From contig JAQGNE010000067.1 in NCBI GenBank assembly GCA_028291985.1, positions 1 through 63,934 of the forward strand: a stretch of 63,934 bases of DNA, written 5' to 3'. The DNA comes from Polaromonas sp. GTDB lineage: Bacteria > Pseudomonadota > Gammaproteobacteria > Burkholderiales > Burkholderiaceae_C. Shown in pieces: positions 42,805 through 51,242 of this stretch (within the stretch, counting starts at the first letter, position 1; the number at the start of each line of letters is the position of its first letter). A model generated the notes under the pieces. It did no database searches. It had not been told where the DNA came from and was given only the letters and a program-made list of their open reading frames with translations. Position numbers and translations under genes: made by a program.

Positions 42805-43470
42805 CTAAACAAGCGCCTGCGCCGCTGGAGCAGGCGATGCCGGATTTTGGCCGGTGATCAGGTTGCCTGTTGTCACCATGTGGGGCTGGAAATCCGCCGC
42901 CTTGATGTAGCGGCCGCCGTTGCGCTTCAGGGCAGCCTCGATGAGAAAGGGCACTACCTGCGTCAGCTGCGCGGCCTCTTCCTCACTGTTAATGAATCCG
43001 GTGACCGCAAGCCCTTCGACCAGCGGCTTGCCGTTCTGGCCGGTTGCCTTGCAGAGTGCGCCGGGCGCACGGCATACCGCCACCACTGGCTTGCCGGCGG
43101 CATACATGTTGTCAATGAGGCTGATCGACGCCGGGTCTTGAGCCGGATCCCACAGGGGGCCGTGGCCGCCAGGGTAAAACACCGCGTCGAAGGTATTGCT
43201 GTCAATTTCTGCCAGCTTGACGGTGCGGGCCAATTGCCGCTGGGCGTCGGCGTCCTGTTTGAAGCGGCGGGTGTCGTCCGTCTGTGCATCTTCTGCATCG
43301 CTTTTCGCGCCCAGCGGCGGCTGGCCTTCCAGGGGCGATGCAAGCGTGATGCGTGCGCCCGCATCCTTGAAAACATACTAGGGCGCAGCAAACTCCTCCA
43401 GCCAGAAGCCGGTCTTCTTGCCAGTGTTGCCGAGCTGATCATGGAGGGTAAGAAGCATCAGTATGTTCAT
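42805..43470 (-). pseudogene. DJ-1/PfpI-family glutamine-amidotransferase-like protein, nonsense mutation
   Basis: One uninterrupted frame encodes a ~221-residue DJ-1/PfpI protein (chaperone/hydrolase HchA-like) except for an amber TAG at 43380-43378, where the family has Tyr in EEFAAP-Y-YVFKDAG. Upstream: MNILMLLTLHDQLGNTGKKT. Downstream: FDAVFYPGGHGPLWD, then the nucleophile cysteine in VVAVCRAPGAL. The His that normally follows this Cys (CHAPG) is replaced by Arg. Two independent lesions in active-site-relevant places argue for a real pseudogene rather than a sequencing error. A truncated product could restart at an internal codon, but it would lack the first strand. Confidence 0.85.
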
Positions 43471-43769
43471 GGGGGTGGGGCCTTGGGGTCGGAAGTCAAT
43501 GAATGAAGGCGCAGACGGCGCATGGGCCAGCGACGCACACATGGTGGTACAAAAGCCGGGAGCGAGAAAGCGGTGCGATGAGTTGCGCGGAAAACGGGTT
43601 GCAAAGGACATGGCCGCGCAAGATGGCACCGGGTAGGCAGTGAGGGCCTTGCCCCTGTCAGCCGGTAACGCGCAGGTTTTGCGGTTTGCGCTCGCCTCGA
43701 CGTTTTCAGTGGCGTGGCGCGTCACAATCCCTGCTGCACGCAGCACGTGCACAAACAAGGAATTGAGAG

Positions 43770-44750
43770 ATGGCTATCCAGTGGTTTCCCGGTCACATGC
43801 ACCTGACCAAAAAGGCGATTTCAGAACGCATCAAGGAAATTGATGTGGTCGTTGAAATGCTGGACGCGCGGCTTCCCGGCTCCAGCGCCAACCCCATGCT
43901 GGCCGAACTGACCGGTGCCAAACCGGCGCTGAAGATCTTGAACAAGCAGGACCTGGCCGACCCGGCGCGAACGGCGCTGTGGCTGGCCCATTACAACGCC
44001 ATGCCCGCCACCCGCGCCATTGAGCTCGACGCCAGTGAGACCGCGCCCGCCCGGCGGCTGATCGACGCCTGCCATGCGCTGGCGCCCACGCGCGGGAGCA
44101 TGGTCAAGCCGATGCGGGTGTTGATCTGCGGCATACCCAACGTGGGCAAGTCAACGCTGATCAACACACTGACCGGCAAGCGTGCCGCCAAGACGGGCGA
44201 TGAAGCGGGCATCACCAAGATCGAGCAGCGCATCGTGCTGGCCGACGGCTTTTACCTGTGGGACACCCCCGGCATGCTGTGGCCGCGCATCATCGTGGCC
44301 AAAAGCGGGTACAACCTGGCCGCCAGCGGCGCGATTGGCCGCAATGCCTTCAACGAGGAAGAAGTGGCGCTGGAATTGCTGGCTTACCTGCAAGTCAATT
44401 ACCCGGCACTGTTGACAGCACGCTACAAGGTTGATGTGACGACTCACAGCACCGATGAGCAGTTGCTCGAAGAGATCGGGCGCAAGCGCGGCGCGGTGCT
44501 GAGCAAGGGACGCGTCAACCTGCAAAAAGCCGCTGAAATCGTGATTTATGAATTTCGTGCGGCGACGCTGGGCAGGGTGACGCTGGAGACGCCCGACGAA
44601 TTCACCAGCTGGTTGAAAAAGGGTGAATTGCTCGATGCCGAGCGGCAGGTCAAAAAAGACGCGATGGACACCATGCGCCTCATCAAGCAGAAAAAAATTC
44701 CTCGGCCCAACCAGCGTACCGCGGCCAACAAACCCACCAACAAGGCCTGA
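43770..44750 (+). CDS. ylqF: YlqF/RbgA-type circularly permuted GTPase
   Basis: A 326-residue GTPase with the motif order permuted: G4 LNKQD (~residue 59) comes before G1 CGIPNVGKSTLI (~120) and G3 WDTPGML (~168). The start MAIQWFPGHMHLTKK is diagnostic of the YlqF/RbgA family, which in Bacillus finishes assembly of the 50S ribosomal subunit. A helical C-terminal domain (ANTAR-like) with a Lys-rich tail completes it. GAATTGAGAG precedes the ATG. It is monocistronic. It probably acts on the large ribosomal subunit (family knowledge). Confidence 0.93.
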   Translation: MAIQWFPGHMHLTKKAISERIKEIDVVVEMLDARLPGSSANPMLAELTGAKPALKILNKQDLADPARTALWLAHYNAMPATRAIELDASETAPARRLIDACHALAPTRGSMVKPMRVLICGIPNVGKSTLINTLTGKRAAKTGDEAGITKIEQRIVLADGFYLWDTPGMLWPRIIVAKSGYNLAASGAIGRNAFNEEEVALELLAYLQVNYPALLTARYKVDVTTHSTDEQLLEEIGRKRGAVLSKGRVNLQKAAEIVIYEFRAATLGRVTLETPDEFTSWLKKGELLDAERQVKKDAMDTMRLIKQKKIPRPNQRTAANKPTNKA

Positions 44751-44782
44751 CCTTAGTAGGCGGGCTGCAGTTCAGTCTTGAC

Positions 44783-44812
44783 GACTACGACTACGACTAC
44801 GACTACGACTAC
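44783..44812. repeat. 6 bp tandem repeat, five units
   Basis: The unit GACTAC is repeated five times without change, 33 bases after the ylqF stop. It also reads as alternating GAC/TAC triplets. No gene covers it. Confidence 0.9.
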
Positions 44813-44927
44813 GTCTGCGATGGAGGAAATGACGATGTGCCATCTCGTCACCACTCATGAACAAGGCCTCAGGCAAGGGTGGGACCGGACTGACGCACGC
44901 CATCCCAGCCGGGTCACTTGCTCGCTA

Positions 44928-46148
44928 TCAAGGCCAGTTTGCAGCAACAATCCCCTGTGCAACGGCCTGGGCTACTAGTTCGTATCCGAAAGGCGTCAGG
45001 TGCACATCGTCGGCAAACAGGAACCTGCTGGTGTCACCGGGTATGACGCTCGCTGACGTGCATGCCAAGGCGCTTGGAGCGACAGGATTGGCCGGCGATG
45101 CTGTGCTGCAGGCGCGATTGGCGACATTGCTCAAGCCATATTTGCCCGGGTTGGCAATTTGGTCCTGCCCCTGCGCGTAGAGGTCAACCAACGTGACTTC
45201 CGGCTTGCCGGCCAGTCCAGTCCTCAGCGTCGAATTGAATGTCGTCACCAGTGTACGGATGAAACCTTTGGTTGCTGCGTCGAGCGGCGCCGCGAAAGGC
45301 GTCTGACTGAGGTCAGGCAAGTTACCTACCGCCACGTATTTCGCGCCTTTGCCGATGACCTGCGTGTTGATGGCTGCAACCAGTTCTGTTGCTGCCTGCG
45401 CCATACCGGCAACTGCTGCTTGCTGCGCTGCTCCGGCCGCTGCAGCCCCACCTGCAGCAACACTGGCTTGCACACCTGCAGGCCAGCCCGCAAACCGGGC
45501 CGCGGCTACCGCATTTGCACCACCGGCGGCCGCTTGCTGTACGCCCGACAGGTTTAGAAACGCATCGTTGCCACCGGCCAGAATCGTCACCAGTTCTTTG
45601 CCGTTATAGCTGCCACCTGCATTCGTCAGGTGGTTCGCCATCTGGTTGACGATGGGCGATGCCAAGACACCCAAACCAAAATCGGCCTGGATTGCCGTCT
45701 GATCTGCTTGCGCTGCGGTAGCGCCTGACTGCAGTGCCGCCCCTCGAATCGCTTGCTGAATCGCAACGCTGTAAGGGCCCGCAGGACTGGTGACGCGCGA
45801 ACTGCCCTGTGCATAATTGCGGCAGTTGGAGAAGTTTTGAACAGGTGCAGCCGGAATGCTTGAGATGATGCTGGCCAGTCCGGTCTGCGCAGGACAGGGC
45901 GCTACCAGGTTGTAACGCGCGGCCAGGATTTCCGTCCAATTTCGGGCCGTTGGCGAGTTAACGGTGTATTTTCCGCCGCCAGCAGTGGCAATAGCGCTCA
46001 CCTTGTACGTACCGATGTCGCTCAAACTGTCGCCAAAGACGACCATCGCGGAGTAGCGTGGCTCGGGGCTCCGAATGTCACCGCCTCCGCAACCCGCAAG
46101 GACTGCTGCAAGCCCTAACGCGCAAAATCCAAATTTCAAGCTCTTCAT
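44928..46148 (-). CDS. SGNH/GDSL-type esterase lipoprotein
   Basis: A 406-residue lipoprotein: signal peptide with lipobox LAGC (Cys20). The catalytic Ser41 lies in VVFGDSLSDIGTY (block I), block III is AGGNDAFL, and the C-terminal DDVHLTPFGYELVA carries the Asp-His pair (block V). A central Ala/Gly-rich region (VAAGGAAAAGAAQQAAVAG) is unusual. It is about 350-400 residues like the catalytic domain of autotransporter esterases (EstA/PlpD-like family), but no beta-barrel follows. It would hydrolyse esters at the cell surface or periplasm. A perfect palindrome lies in its promoter region. Confidence 0.88.
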   Translation of the reverse strand: MKSLKFGFCALGLAAVLAGCGGGDIRSPEPRYSAMVVFGDSLSDIGTYKVSAIATAGGGKYTVNSPTARNWTEILAARYNLVAPCPAQTGLASIISSIPAAPVQNFSNCRNYAQGSSRVTSPAGPYSVAIQQAIRGAALQSGATAAQADQTAIQADFGLGVLASPIVNQMANHLTNAGGSYNGKELVTILAGGNDAFLNLSGVQQAAAGGANAVAAARFAGWPAGVQASVAAGGAAAAGAAQQAAVAGMAQAATELVAAINTQVIGKGAKYVAVGNLPDLSQTPFAAPLDAATKGFIRTLVTTFNSTLRTGLAGKPEVTLVDLYAQGQDQIANPGKYGLSNVANRACSTASPANPVAPSALACTSASVIPGDTSRFLFADDVHLTPFGYELVAQAVAQGIVAANWP

Positions 46149-46211
46149 CTCTTCCGCTCCTGGTGTTAATTACCCATGGCATGCATGACCGGTTTTTTGT
46201 GCTCCCCATAA

Positions 46212-46231
46212 AATAGAACGGTCGTTCTATT
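46212..46231. promoter_or_regulatory. Perfect inverted repeat, TetR-type operator-like
   Basis: AATAGAACG GT CGTTCTATT is a perfect 9 bp inverted repeat with a 2 bp spacer, 64 bases upstream of the SGNH lipoprotein start. Its size and AT-flanked AGAACG/CGTTCT half-sites fit TetR-family operators. No TetR gene lies in the window. Confidence 0.6.
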
Positions 46232-46399
46232 CTTGGTGTCCATGTTACTGCGCAGGAGTGGGCATCACTACCGGGTAAATACGGAGCGTTGGTGCGTTGT
46301 TGAATTGCGGCTACTGAAATGATGAGGAGCGCACCCGTCCAATGACAAGAGTGACCTGCCAGCAGTTCATCAGCAGCAGGCTTCGATTTAACCTCGACG

Positions 46400-46834
46400 C
46401 TACAACTTGTCCTGCACCCAGCGCACGATCTCGGCCGTCCCGCTGGCACCCGTGCGGCGTGCTACTTCCCGGCCATTCTTGAAAAGCGCCAGTGTCGGAA
46501 TGCTGCGAATAGCGAATCGCGCGCCGAGTGCAGGTACGGATTCGGTGTCTACCTTGCCCAGGCGGACATGCGGCTCGAGCTGCGCAGCGGCCTGCTCATA
46601 AGCCGGCGCCATCTGCAGACAGGGGCCACACCAGGGAGCCCAGAAGTCAATCAGTACCGGGATCTGGCTACGCGCCACATGCTTGTCAAAGGCTGCTTCA
46701 TCAAACGCCGCGGGTTTCGCACTGAACAGCTGGTGCTTGCAGTTGCCGCAATTCGGCGCGGCGGCCAGCTGGCCGGACTGCACCCGGTTGGTGGTGTGGC
46801 AGTGCGGACAGACGATGTGCAGGGGAGTGGTCAT
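46400..46834 (-). CDS. trxC: Thioredoxin TrxC
   Basis: A 144-residue thioredoxin-2. The N-terminal zinc-binding pairs CPHC (residues 9-12) and CGNC (29-32) are intact, and the redox motif WCGPC is at 68-72 in DFWAPWCGPCLQMAP, with the cis-Pro in IRSIPTLALFKNGRE. It reduces disulfides in the cytoplasm and is often part of oxidative-stress regulons. It stands alone, divergent from the Hsp20 genes. Confidence 0.95.
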   Translation of the reverse strand: MTTPLHIVCPHCHTTNRVQSGQLAAAPNCGNCKHQLFSAKPAAFDEAAFDKHVARSQIPVLIDFWAPWCGPCLQMAPAYEQAAAQLEPHVRLGKVDTESVPALGARFAIRSIPTLALFKNGREVARRTGASGTAEIVRWVQDKL

Positions 46835-47123
46835 CCTTTGCAGCTTGGGCCCGGCGAGGTGATTTCAAGCGTGCTTACCTTCCACAGTGCCCAAGGCGAA
46901 CAGCACTTTGTAGGAGATACCTTACAAACCGTCGGCAGTTTTTCGCATTGGAAGCTCTTTCGTAAACCCTAGTTTCAGATCGCTCTCGAGCAGTTTGGCG
47001 TCACAGGCATTCGTCAAACGGGTCAACCTGTCAAGGGGTTCTGAAGGCACATATGCCCCATATCCCATATTGACTGATGGCTGCCAGGTGCGCTTCGTTC
47101 ATTCTTTTTTTGAGGAGAAGCCC

Positions 47124-47570
47124 ATGATTGGATCGCTTGAACTTTATGGTGACATGTTTTCTGAGCTCAACCGCTTGCAGCAAAGCCTGGAACAGGCGTT
47201 TCGGCCTGGCGGTACGAGCAACATCCGGGCAATGTCGCGCCGCGCGTTTCCACCGGTCAATGTAGGCAGCTCTGCCGACGCGCTTGAAGTGCTCGCGCTG
47301 GCGCCGGGAATAGAGCCTTCCCAGTTGCAGATCACGGTGGACAAAGGCGTGCTGGTGATTGCAGGCGAGCGAAAGAGCGACCTGCCGCAAGGTCAGGATG
47401 CGCCAGCGGTATATGCCCAGGAGCGGTTCCAGGGAAGCTTCCGGCGCGTTGTTTCCCTGCCCGAAGATGCCGACCCCGCAAACATCAATGCCAATTACCG
47501 GGACGGCCTGCTGCGCATTACCGTGGGGCGCCGTGAATCGTCACGTCCCCGGCAGATTGCAGTCAACTGA
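47124..47570 (+). CDS. Hsp20/alpha-crystallin small heat-shock protein
   Basis: A 148-residue ATP-independent chaperone. The alpha-crystallin domain runs from PPVNVGSSADALEVLALAPG through ERFQGSFRRVVSLPEDADP and ends with DGLLRITVGRRES, including the conserved G-x-L (GLLRI) region. GAGGAGAAG precedes the ATG at 47124. CCCCATAT at 47056-47063 resembles a sigma-32 -10 element, but the -35 spacing is poor. The second Hsp20 gene follows after 55 bases, so the pair is probably co-expressed. Confidence 0.93.
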   Translation: MIGSLELYGDMFSELNRLQQSLEQAFRPGGTSNIRAMSRRAFPPVNVGSSADALEVLALAPGIEPSQLQITVDKGVLVIAGERKSDLPQGQDAPAVYAQERFQGSFRRVVSLPEDADPANINANYRDGLLRITVGRRESSRPRQIAVN

Positions 47571-47625
47571 TCGGGAAGTCCTTGGCTCGGCTTCAAACGT
47601 TCAAACTTTTAACCAGGAGATTGAC

Positions 47626-48252
47626 ATGGAACATGATGCTGACAACGTGAGCAGCACCATCAAGAACAGCGGCCAGGTGAACCAGGACGCCGCACGGTTT
47701 GACCAGCAGCTTGACCAGCACAGTGGCACGTCGTCACGCGAGCAGGCCGGTGCCAGCAGCAACGGTCGTGCCACGCAGAACGGTGCTTCCGGCGGCGGGT
47801 CGAGCAGGCGCCCAGGCAGCGATCTGGCGTCGCAGTCCGGGCAGTCCATGAGTGCCCGGGGCACTGCTTCGGTCAATACCACTGCAAATGGCAGCGCTAG
47901 AACGGCAGGGGCAACGGCAGACAGCGTGATGTCGCCACCGGTGGATATTTTCGAGGACGCATCCGGCTTTACCGTGATGGCCGACATGCCCGGCGTGTCC
48001 CGAGAAGACCTGACGGTTCGCGTCACCGGCGACAACCTGGTGATCGAGGGCATGGCCACCACGCGTGCAACCAGCGATGTCGAGTTGCTGTATGGCGAGG
48101 CCAGCAACCCGCATTACCGGCGCAGCTTTACCCTGAGCCGCGAGCTTGACCCGGGCAATATCCAGGCCAGCATGAGCAATGGTGTGCTGAAGCTGACGAT
48201 TCCCAAGGCAGAGGCCGCCAAGCCACGGCGTATCGAGGTGTCGGTAGGCTGA
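47626..48252 (+). CDS. Hsp20/alpha-crystallin protein with long disordered N-terminus
   Basis: A 208-residue protein. The first ~105 residues are low-complexity and disordered, rich in Ser, Gly, Asn, Gln and Ala (SGQVNQDAARFDQQLDQHSG and so on); the remaining ~100 form an alpha-crystallin domain (PPVDIFEDASGFTVMADMPG, DNLVIEGMA, NGVLKLTIPKAE). Small heat-shock proteins normally have a shorter, more hydrophobic N-arm, so this arm is unusual. AGGAGATTGAC precedes the ATG at 47626. It follows the first Hsp20 gene and ends at a strong terminator. Confidence 0.92.
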   Translation: MEHDADNVSSTIKNSGQVNQDAARFDQQLDQHSGTSSREQAGASSNGRATQNGASGGGSSRRPGSDLASQSGQSMSARGTASVNTTANGSARTAGATADSVMSPPVDIFEDASGFTVMADMPGVSREDLTVRVTGDNLVIEGMATTRATSDVELLYGEASNPHYRRSFTLSRELDPGNIQASMSNGVLKLTIPKAEAAKPRRIEVSVG

Positions 48253-48263
48253 CGCCCTGGGCA

Positions 48264-48293
48264 GCAGGGGCGGCATTGCCTGCCCCTGCTTTT
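48264..48293 (+). terminator. Intrinsic terminator after the Hsp20 pair
   Basis: GCAGGGGC ... GCCCCTGC stem (8 bp) with a ten-base loop followed by TTTT. Confidence 0.85.
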
Positions 48294-48344
48294 GCTGGCC
48301 GGCCGTGCTGCGCGGGTCGCAGGTCGTAGTCACGGTTAAGGACG

Positions 48345-48869
48345 TCAGGATGCCATCGGTTTCAACTCGGAAGGGGCGCTGCCTTGTGATGGCCTGCCGT
48401 TTACCGGCATCGCAGCAGCCTCCTTGGCATGCAGCTTGGCGGCAATATATTCCCCGTGCGTCACATGCAGCAGCCCGGCGATCTTGCCGATCAGATGGTT
48501 CTCGTTGGCGTCCAGCACGGTATCGGCATAGGCCACACGCCACATGTTCTCGATCACCTGGATCTTCTGCGGATGGCTGAGGCCGCCATTCAGCAGAGAT
48601 GTGAAACGGTGATAGTCGTGCGCTGACCTGGCCTGCTGCTCGGCCTCGGCCAATAGTTCGTCCAGCACGGGTTTCGCCAAGCCGAACTTCTCACGCAAGC
48701 CTGCCAGGACGGACTCGCGCTCGTCGGGCTGCATGTGGGTATCGGCACGCATCACCTCGACCAGCAGCACCGCCGTTGCCAGCCTGAGCGCATGTTCGCC
48801 GTCACGGCTCGAGTGTTCGCCCGGCGCCTGGACCAGGGTTTGAAACAGATCTTTCAGGGTTGTCAGCAT
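48345..48869 (-). CDS. TerB-like tellurite-resistance/helical protein
   Basis: A 174-residue cytoplasmic helical protein of the TerB-like (COG4103) family. Typical segments: RLATAVLLVEVMRADTHMQP DERESVL, and HPQKIQVIENMWRVAYADTV LDANENHLIGKIAGLLHV, the second metal-binding helix pair of the TerB fold with acidic residues. The C-tail is Pro/Ser-rich. Such stand-alone TerB domains are common in proteobacteria and their exact role is unclear. It is convergent with the Hsp20 operon and divergent from the DHH gene. Confidence 0.85.
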   Translation of the reverse strand: MLTTLKDLFQTLVQAPGEHSSRDGEHALRLATAVLLVEVMRADTHMQPDERESVLAGLREKFGLAKPVLDELLAEAEQQARSAHDYHRFTSLLNGGLSHPQKIQVIENMWRVAYADTVLDANENHLIGKIAGLLHVTHGEYIAAKLHAKEAAAMPVNGRPSQGSAPSELKPMAS

Positions 48870-49019
48870 AAGTGTCCATCAATAATTGCGGCGTCATAGG
48901 CAGCGATATGGGCGCATGCAGCAGCATGGTCTGCGGTATTTGATGGAGCAGCCATGCAGCGTTTGGTTCCGCGCGGGTGCGTTTTGTGCATTCGCAGGCC
49001 ATGAAAGAATCAGCACGCT

Positions 49020-49979
49020 ATGAAACCCACTATTCTTCCGCTTCAGCTCTTCTTCAAACCTGAAAGAAATGACCCTCGGCCCCTGGTCATCTACCATGGC
49101 CGGGGCTGCCCTGATGGCTTCGCTGCGGCGTTGGCAGCCAGGCTTTTTTACGGCGACAGCGCCGAATACCTGCCGCTTGACCATGGCGATGTGCAGTCGC
49201 TAAATGACCTGCCGCCGCTGGAGGGCCGGGCGGTCTATATCCTAGACTTTTCTTTCGCGCCGGACATCATGCGGCAAATTGACCAGAAGGCCGCCAAACT
49301 GGTGATGCTGGACCATCACCAGAGCGCTGCTCGCAAGCTGGGCAACTTCACCTGCCGCTGCGGCGTGGTTCACTTTGACATGGACAAGTCCGGTGCCCGT
49401 CTAGCCTGGGAATTTTTTCAGCCCGACACCCCGGTGCCTGACCTCATCCGCTTCATCGAAGACCGTGACATCTGGGTCTGGCAATACCCGCAGAGCGCGG
49501 GTTTTCTGGCTGCCCTCGACATGGAGCCGATGGACTTCAAGCGCTGGGCGGACATAGCTGCCTTCACGCAGCATCAAACCGATGCGTTCACCGAACGCGG
49601 CCAAGCCATGGACGAAAAATTCAACAAACTCGCTGCCGACATCGCGGTAAACGCCCAGCCCATCATGTTTAACGGAATCGCCGGCCTGATGGTCAATGCA
49701 CCCGGGGCTTTTCACAGCCTGATAGGTGACATCCTGTCCAAACAAAGCGGAACCTTTGCCCTGATGTGGCAGGCAGCCCCCAAGGGCGTGATAAAGGTCG
49801 GCTTGCGCTCACAACCAGGGTTTGACTGCATTCCGCTGGCCGAGGCGATGGGCGGTGGAGGCCATGCGCAGGCCTGTGGCTTCAGGCTGGACTACGCGCG
49901 GGCCGGCGAGTTGCTCGTGGGCGTGCTTAACGGCCGCAGCCCCTCGAGCAGTACATCGCTGGAAACCTCTTCTGCATGA
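49020..49979 (+). CDS. DHH/DHHA1-family phosphoesterase
   Basis: A 319-residue enzyme of the DHH superfamily. Metal motifs appear as HGRGCPDGFAAA (DHxDxD-like, with Asp in place), VYILDFSFAPD and the namesake LDHHQSAARK (~residue 97), then an EDRDIW segment. The C-terminal DHHA1 domain ends with the GGGGHAQACGF substrate-binding loop. Such proteins cleave phosphodiester bonds of short oligonucleotides or dinucleotides. It differs from RecJ and NrnA in its first motif (HGRGCPDG) and matches the Burkholderiales stand-alone group. Monocistronic. Confidence 0.9.
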   Translation: MKPTILPLQLFFKPERNDPRPLVIYHGRGCPDGFAAALAARLFYGDSAEYLPLDHGDVQSLNDLPPLEGRAVYILDFSFAPDIMRQIDQKAAKLVMLDHHQSAARKLGNFTCRCGVVHFDMDKSGARLAWEFFQPDTPVPDLIRFIEDRDIWVWQYPQSAGFLAALDMEPMDFKRWADIAAFTQHQTDAFTERGQAMDEKFNKLAADIAVNAQPIMFNGIAGLMVNAPGAFHSLIGDILSKQSGTFALMWQAAPKGVIKVGLRSQPGFDCIPLAEAMGGGGHAQACGFRLDYARAGELLVGVLNGRSPSSSTSLETSSA

Positions 49980-50195
49980 GGGCAAAGGCGCGGTAAATAT
50001 GCGACGGCCACTCCAGCCGTTAACAAACGCAGTTGAGATGGACCTCACTGAAACGGCACAGCGCTGAGGGCAGCGGGCCGTTCAGGCACAGACAGGCAAG
50101 GGCTTGGGTGCTACCAGACGGGCGCCAGCTCTATGGGCGGTATGAAGCAGGCCCAATGTCTGTGTTGGCTTCTTTCACCTGAACCGGAGAACCCC

Positions 50196-50376
50196 ATGAC
50201 ATCCAGACTGTTGACGGCCACTGTTTTTGCGCCAGCCCTCGTTGCAGGCTTGGGCGATGGCGAACAGCCTGGCCGGTACTGAAGACGCACTGACCGTCAA
50301 CCGCTCAATGGTTACCTCCGCCCTCATGCATGTGCTTGACCGCGCACAGGCAGCATTGGGCAAACGTTACCGGTGA
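50196..50376 (+). pseudogene. Possible small exported protein, frameshifted
   Basis: GGAG lies seven bases ahead of the ATG at 50196. The frame gives MTSRLLTATVFAPALVAGLG and stops soon after; a second frame starting near 50257 gives ANSLAGTEDALTVNRSMVTS ALMHVLDRAQAALGKRYR to 50376. Joined, they look like one ~55-residue protein with a hydrophobic leader. I recognise no family. Evidence is only the ribosome site and composition, so this is tentative. Confidence 0.3.
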
Positions 50377-50428
50377 AGCGTCATCCCCAGCGTCCCAGCG
50401 TCCGTCCGGTGGGGCTGGCGCGCTGATA

Positions 50429-50830
50429 TCAGGTCTTGCTGCTCTTCAGGTCCGCGCGGCTTCGGTCCCGTCTGGCCTTAGCTTCCTTCTCACAGGCCTC
50501 TTCAGCTGCACCTTTCATTTCGTCGCACTTCTCGGTAGCTATCTCGTACTCTGCATTGATCTTGGCCTCGGCGACCTTTCGGCTGTTCGACGCGCTGGGC
50601 TTGTAGCGCTGCTCCAGTTCGGCTCGCGCTACTTTGGACTGGCCCTCCACTTCTTTTTCACAGATATTTTTGGCGTTGCCTTCCATCGCAGCGCAGCGTC
50701 CTTCTGCGGCGGTGTGGTCAGCTTCGATACGCGACTTGGCGGCCTGGTATTCGCTGGCCAGCATGGGTTTGGTTTGCGCCATGGCCAGGGTAGACAGTGC
50801 CAGCAGGCAGGGCAGAAGAAGTTTTTTCAT
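50429..50830 (-). CDS. Periplasmic helical protein with two cysteine pairs
   Basis: A 133-residue exported protein: signal peptide (MKKLLLPCLLALSTLAMAQ, cleavage near AMA-QTKP), then a charged, Ala/Glu/Lys-rich alpha-helical region with a repeated pattern: RCAAMEGNAKNICEKEVEGQ and later KCDEMKGAAEEACEKEAKAR. The two C-x7-9-C hairpins are duplicates of one another, suggesting disulfide-stabilised helical hairpins. Such proteins are frequent in Comamonadaceae but the function is unknown to me. CAAGGAACTTCC before the ATG is the ribosome site. Confidence 0.75.
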   Translation of the reverse strand: MKKLLLPCLLALSTLAMAQTKPMLASEYQAAKSRIEADHTAAEGRCAAMEGNAKNICEKEVEGQSKVARAELEQRYKPSASNSRKVAEAKINAEYEIATEKCDEMKGAAEEACEKEAKARRDRSRADLKSSKT

Positions 50831-51242
50831 CGGAAGTTCCTTGGAGGTAGCGAGTCAATGGCGGTCAAAGATGTCGAATGCGTCAAAGCGATTCTCGACA
50901 GGTCAAGTGCTCACCATGCCCGGGCAGGCCGCCAGCCCCTGTCAGACGCGCACACGGCCGCGCGTCGGACCTGTCCAGTCTTTTCGGCGTGCGGCAAGCG
51001 GGCGGGAAGTGGGGGCGGGGAGCGTCGTGACCTACCGCGCCGGGACGGCAGGCCTGCTGCGGCACTGACCAGAGTCCCTGGCGCCCCGCTTTTTGTTTGC
51101 AAAACGTAAGGGAAGGCCCCTGCCGCGACATTCTTCAGGCGTGGCCGATACAGTACGCCATGGTTGCCCTGGCGGTAACCGATGCGACTGCATGGCCAGC
51201 GTTGCTGTCGGCGGCGTGATTTTCCTGGAGCGTTCTGCCTTG
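50831..51242. other. GC-rich intergenic region with no gene
   Basis: No credible gene: open frames are random in composition. The last 50 bases carry the ribosome site and probably the promoter of the DUF2242 lipoprotein. Nothing repeat-like was seen. Confidence 0.5.

Noticed and set aside
47029..47063. Sigma-32 promoter for the Hsp20 genes
   Set aside because: CCCCATAT is a good -10, but the nearest -35-like bases are spaced too closely. Kept as a hint in the Hsp20 entry only.
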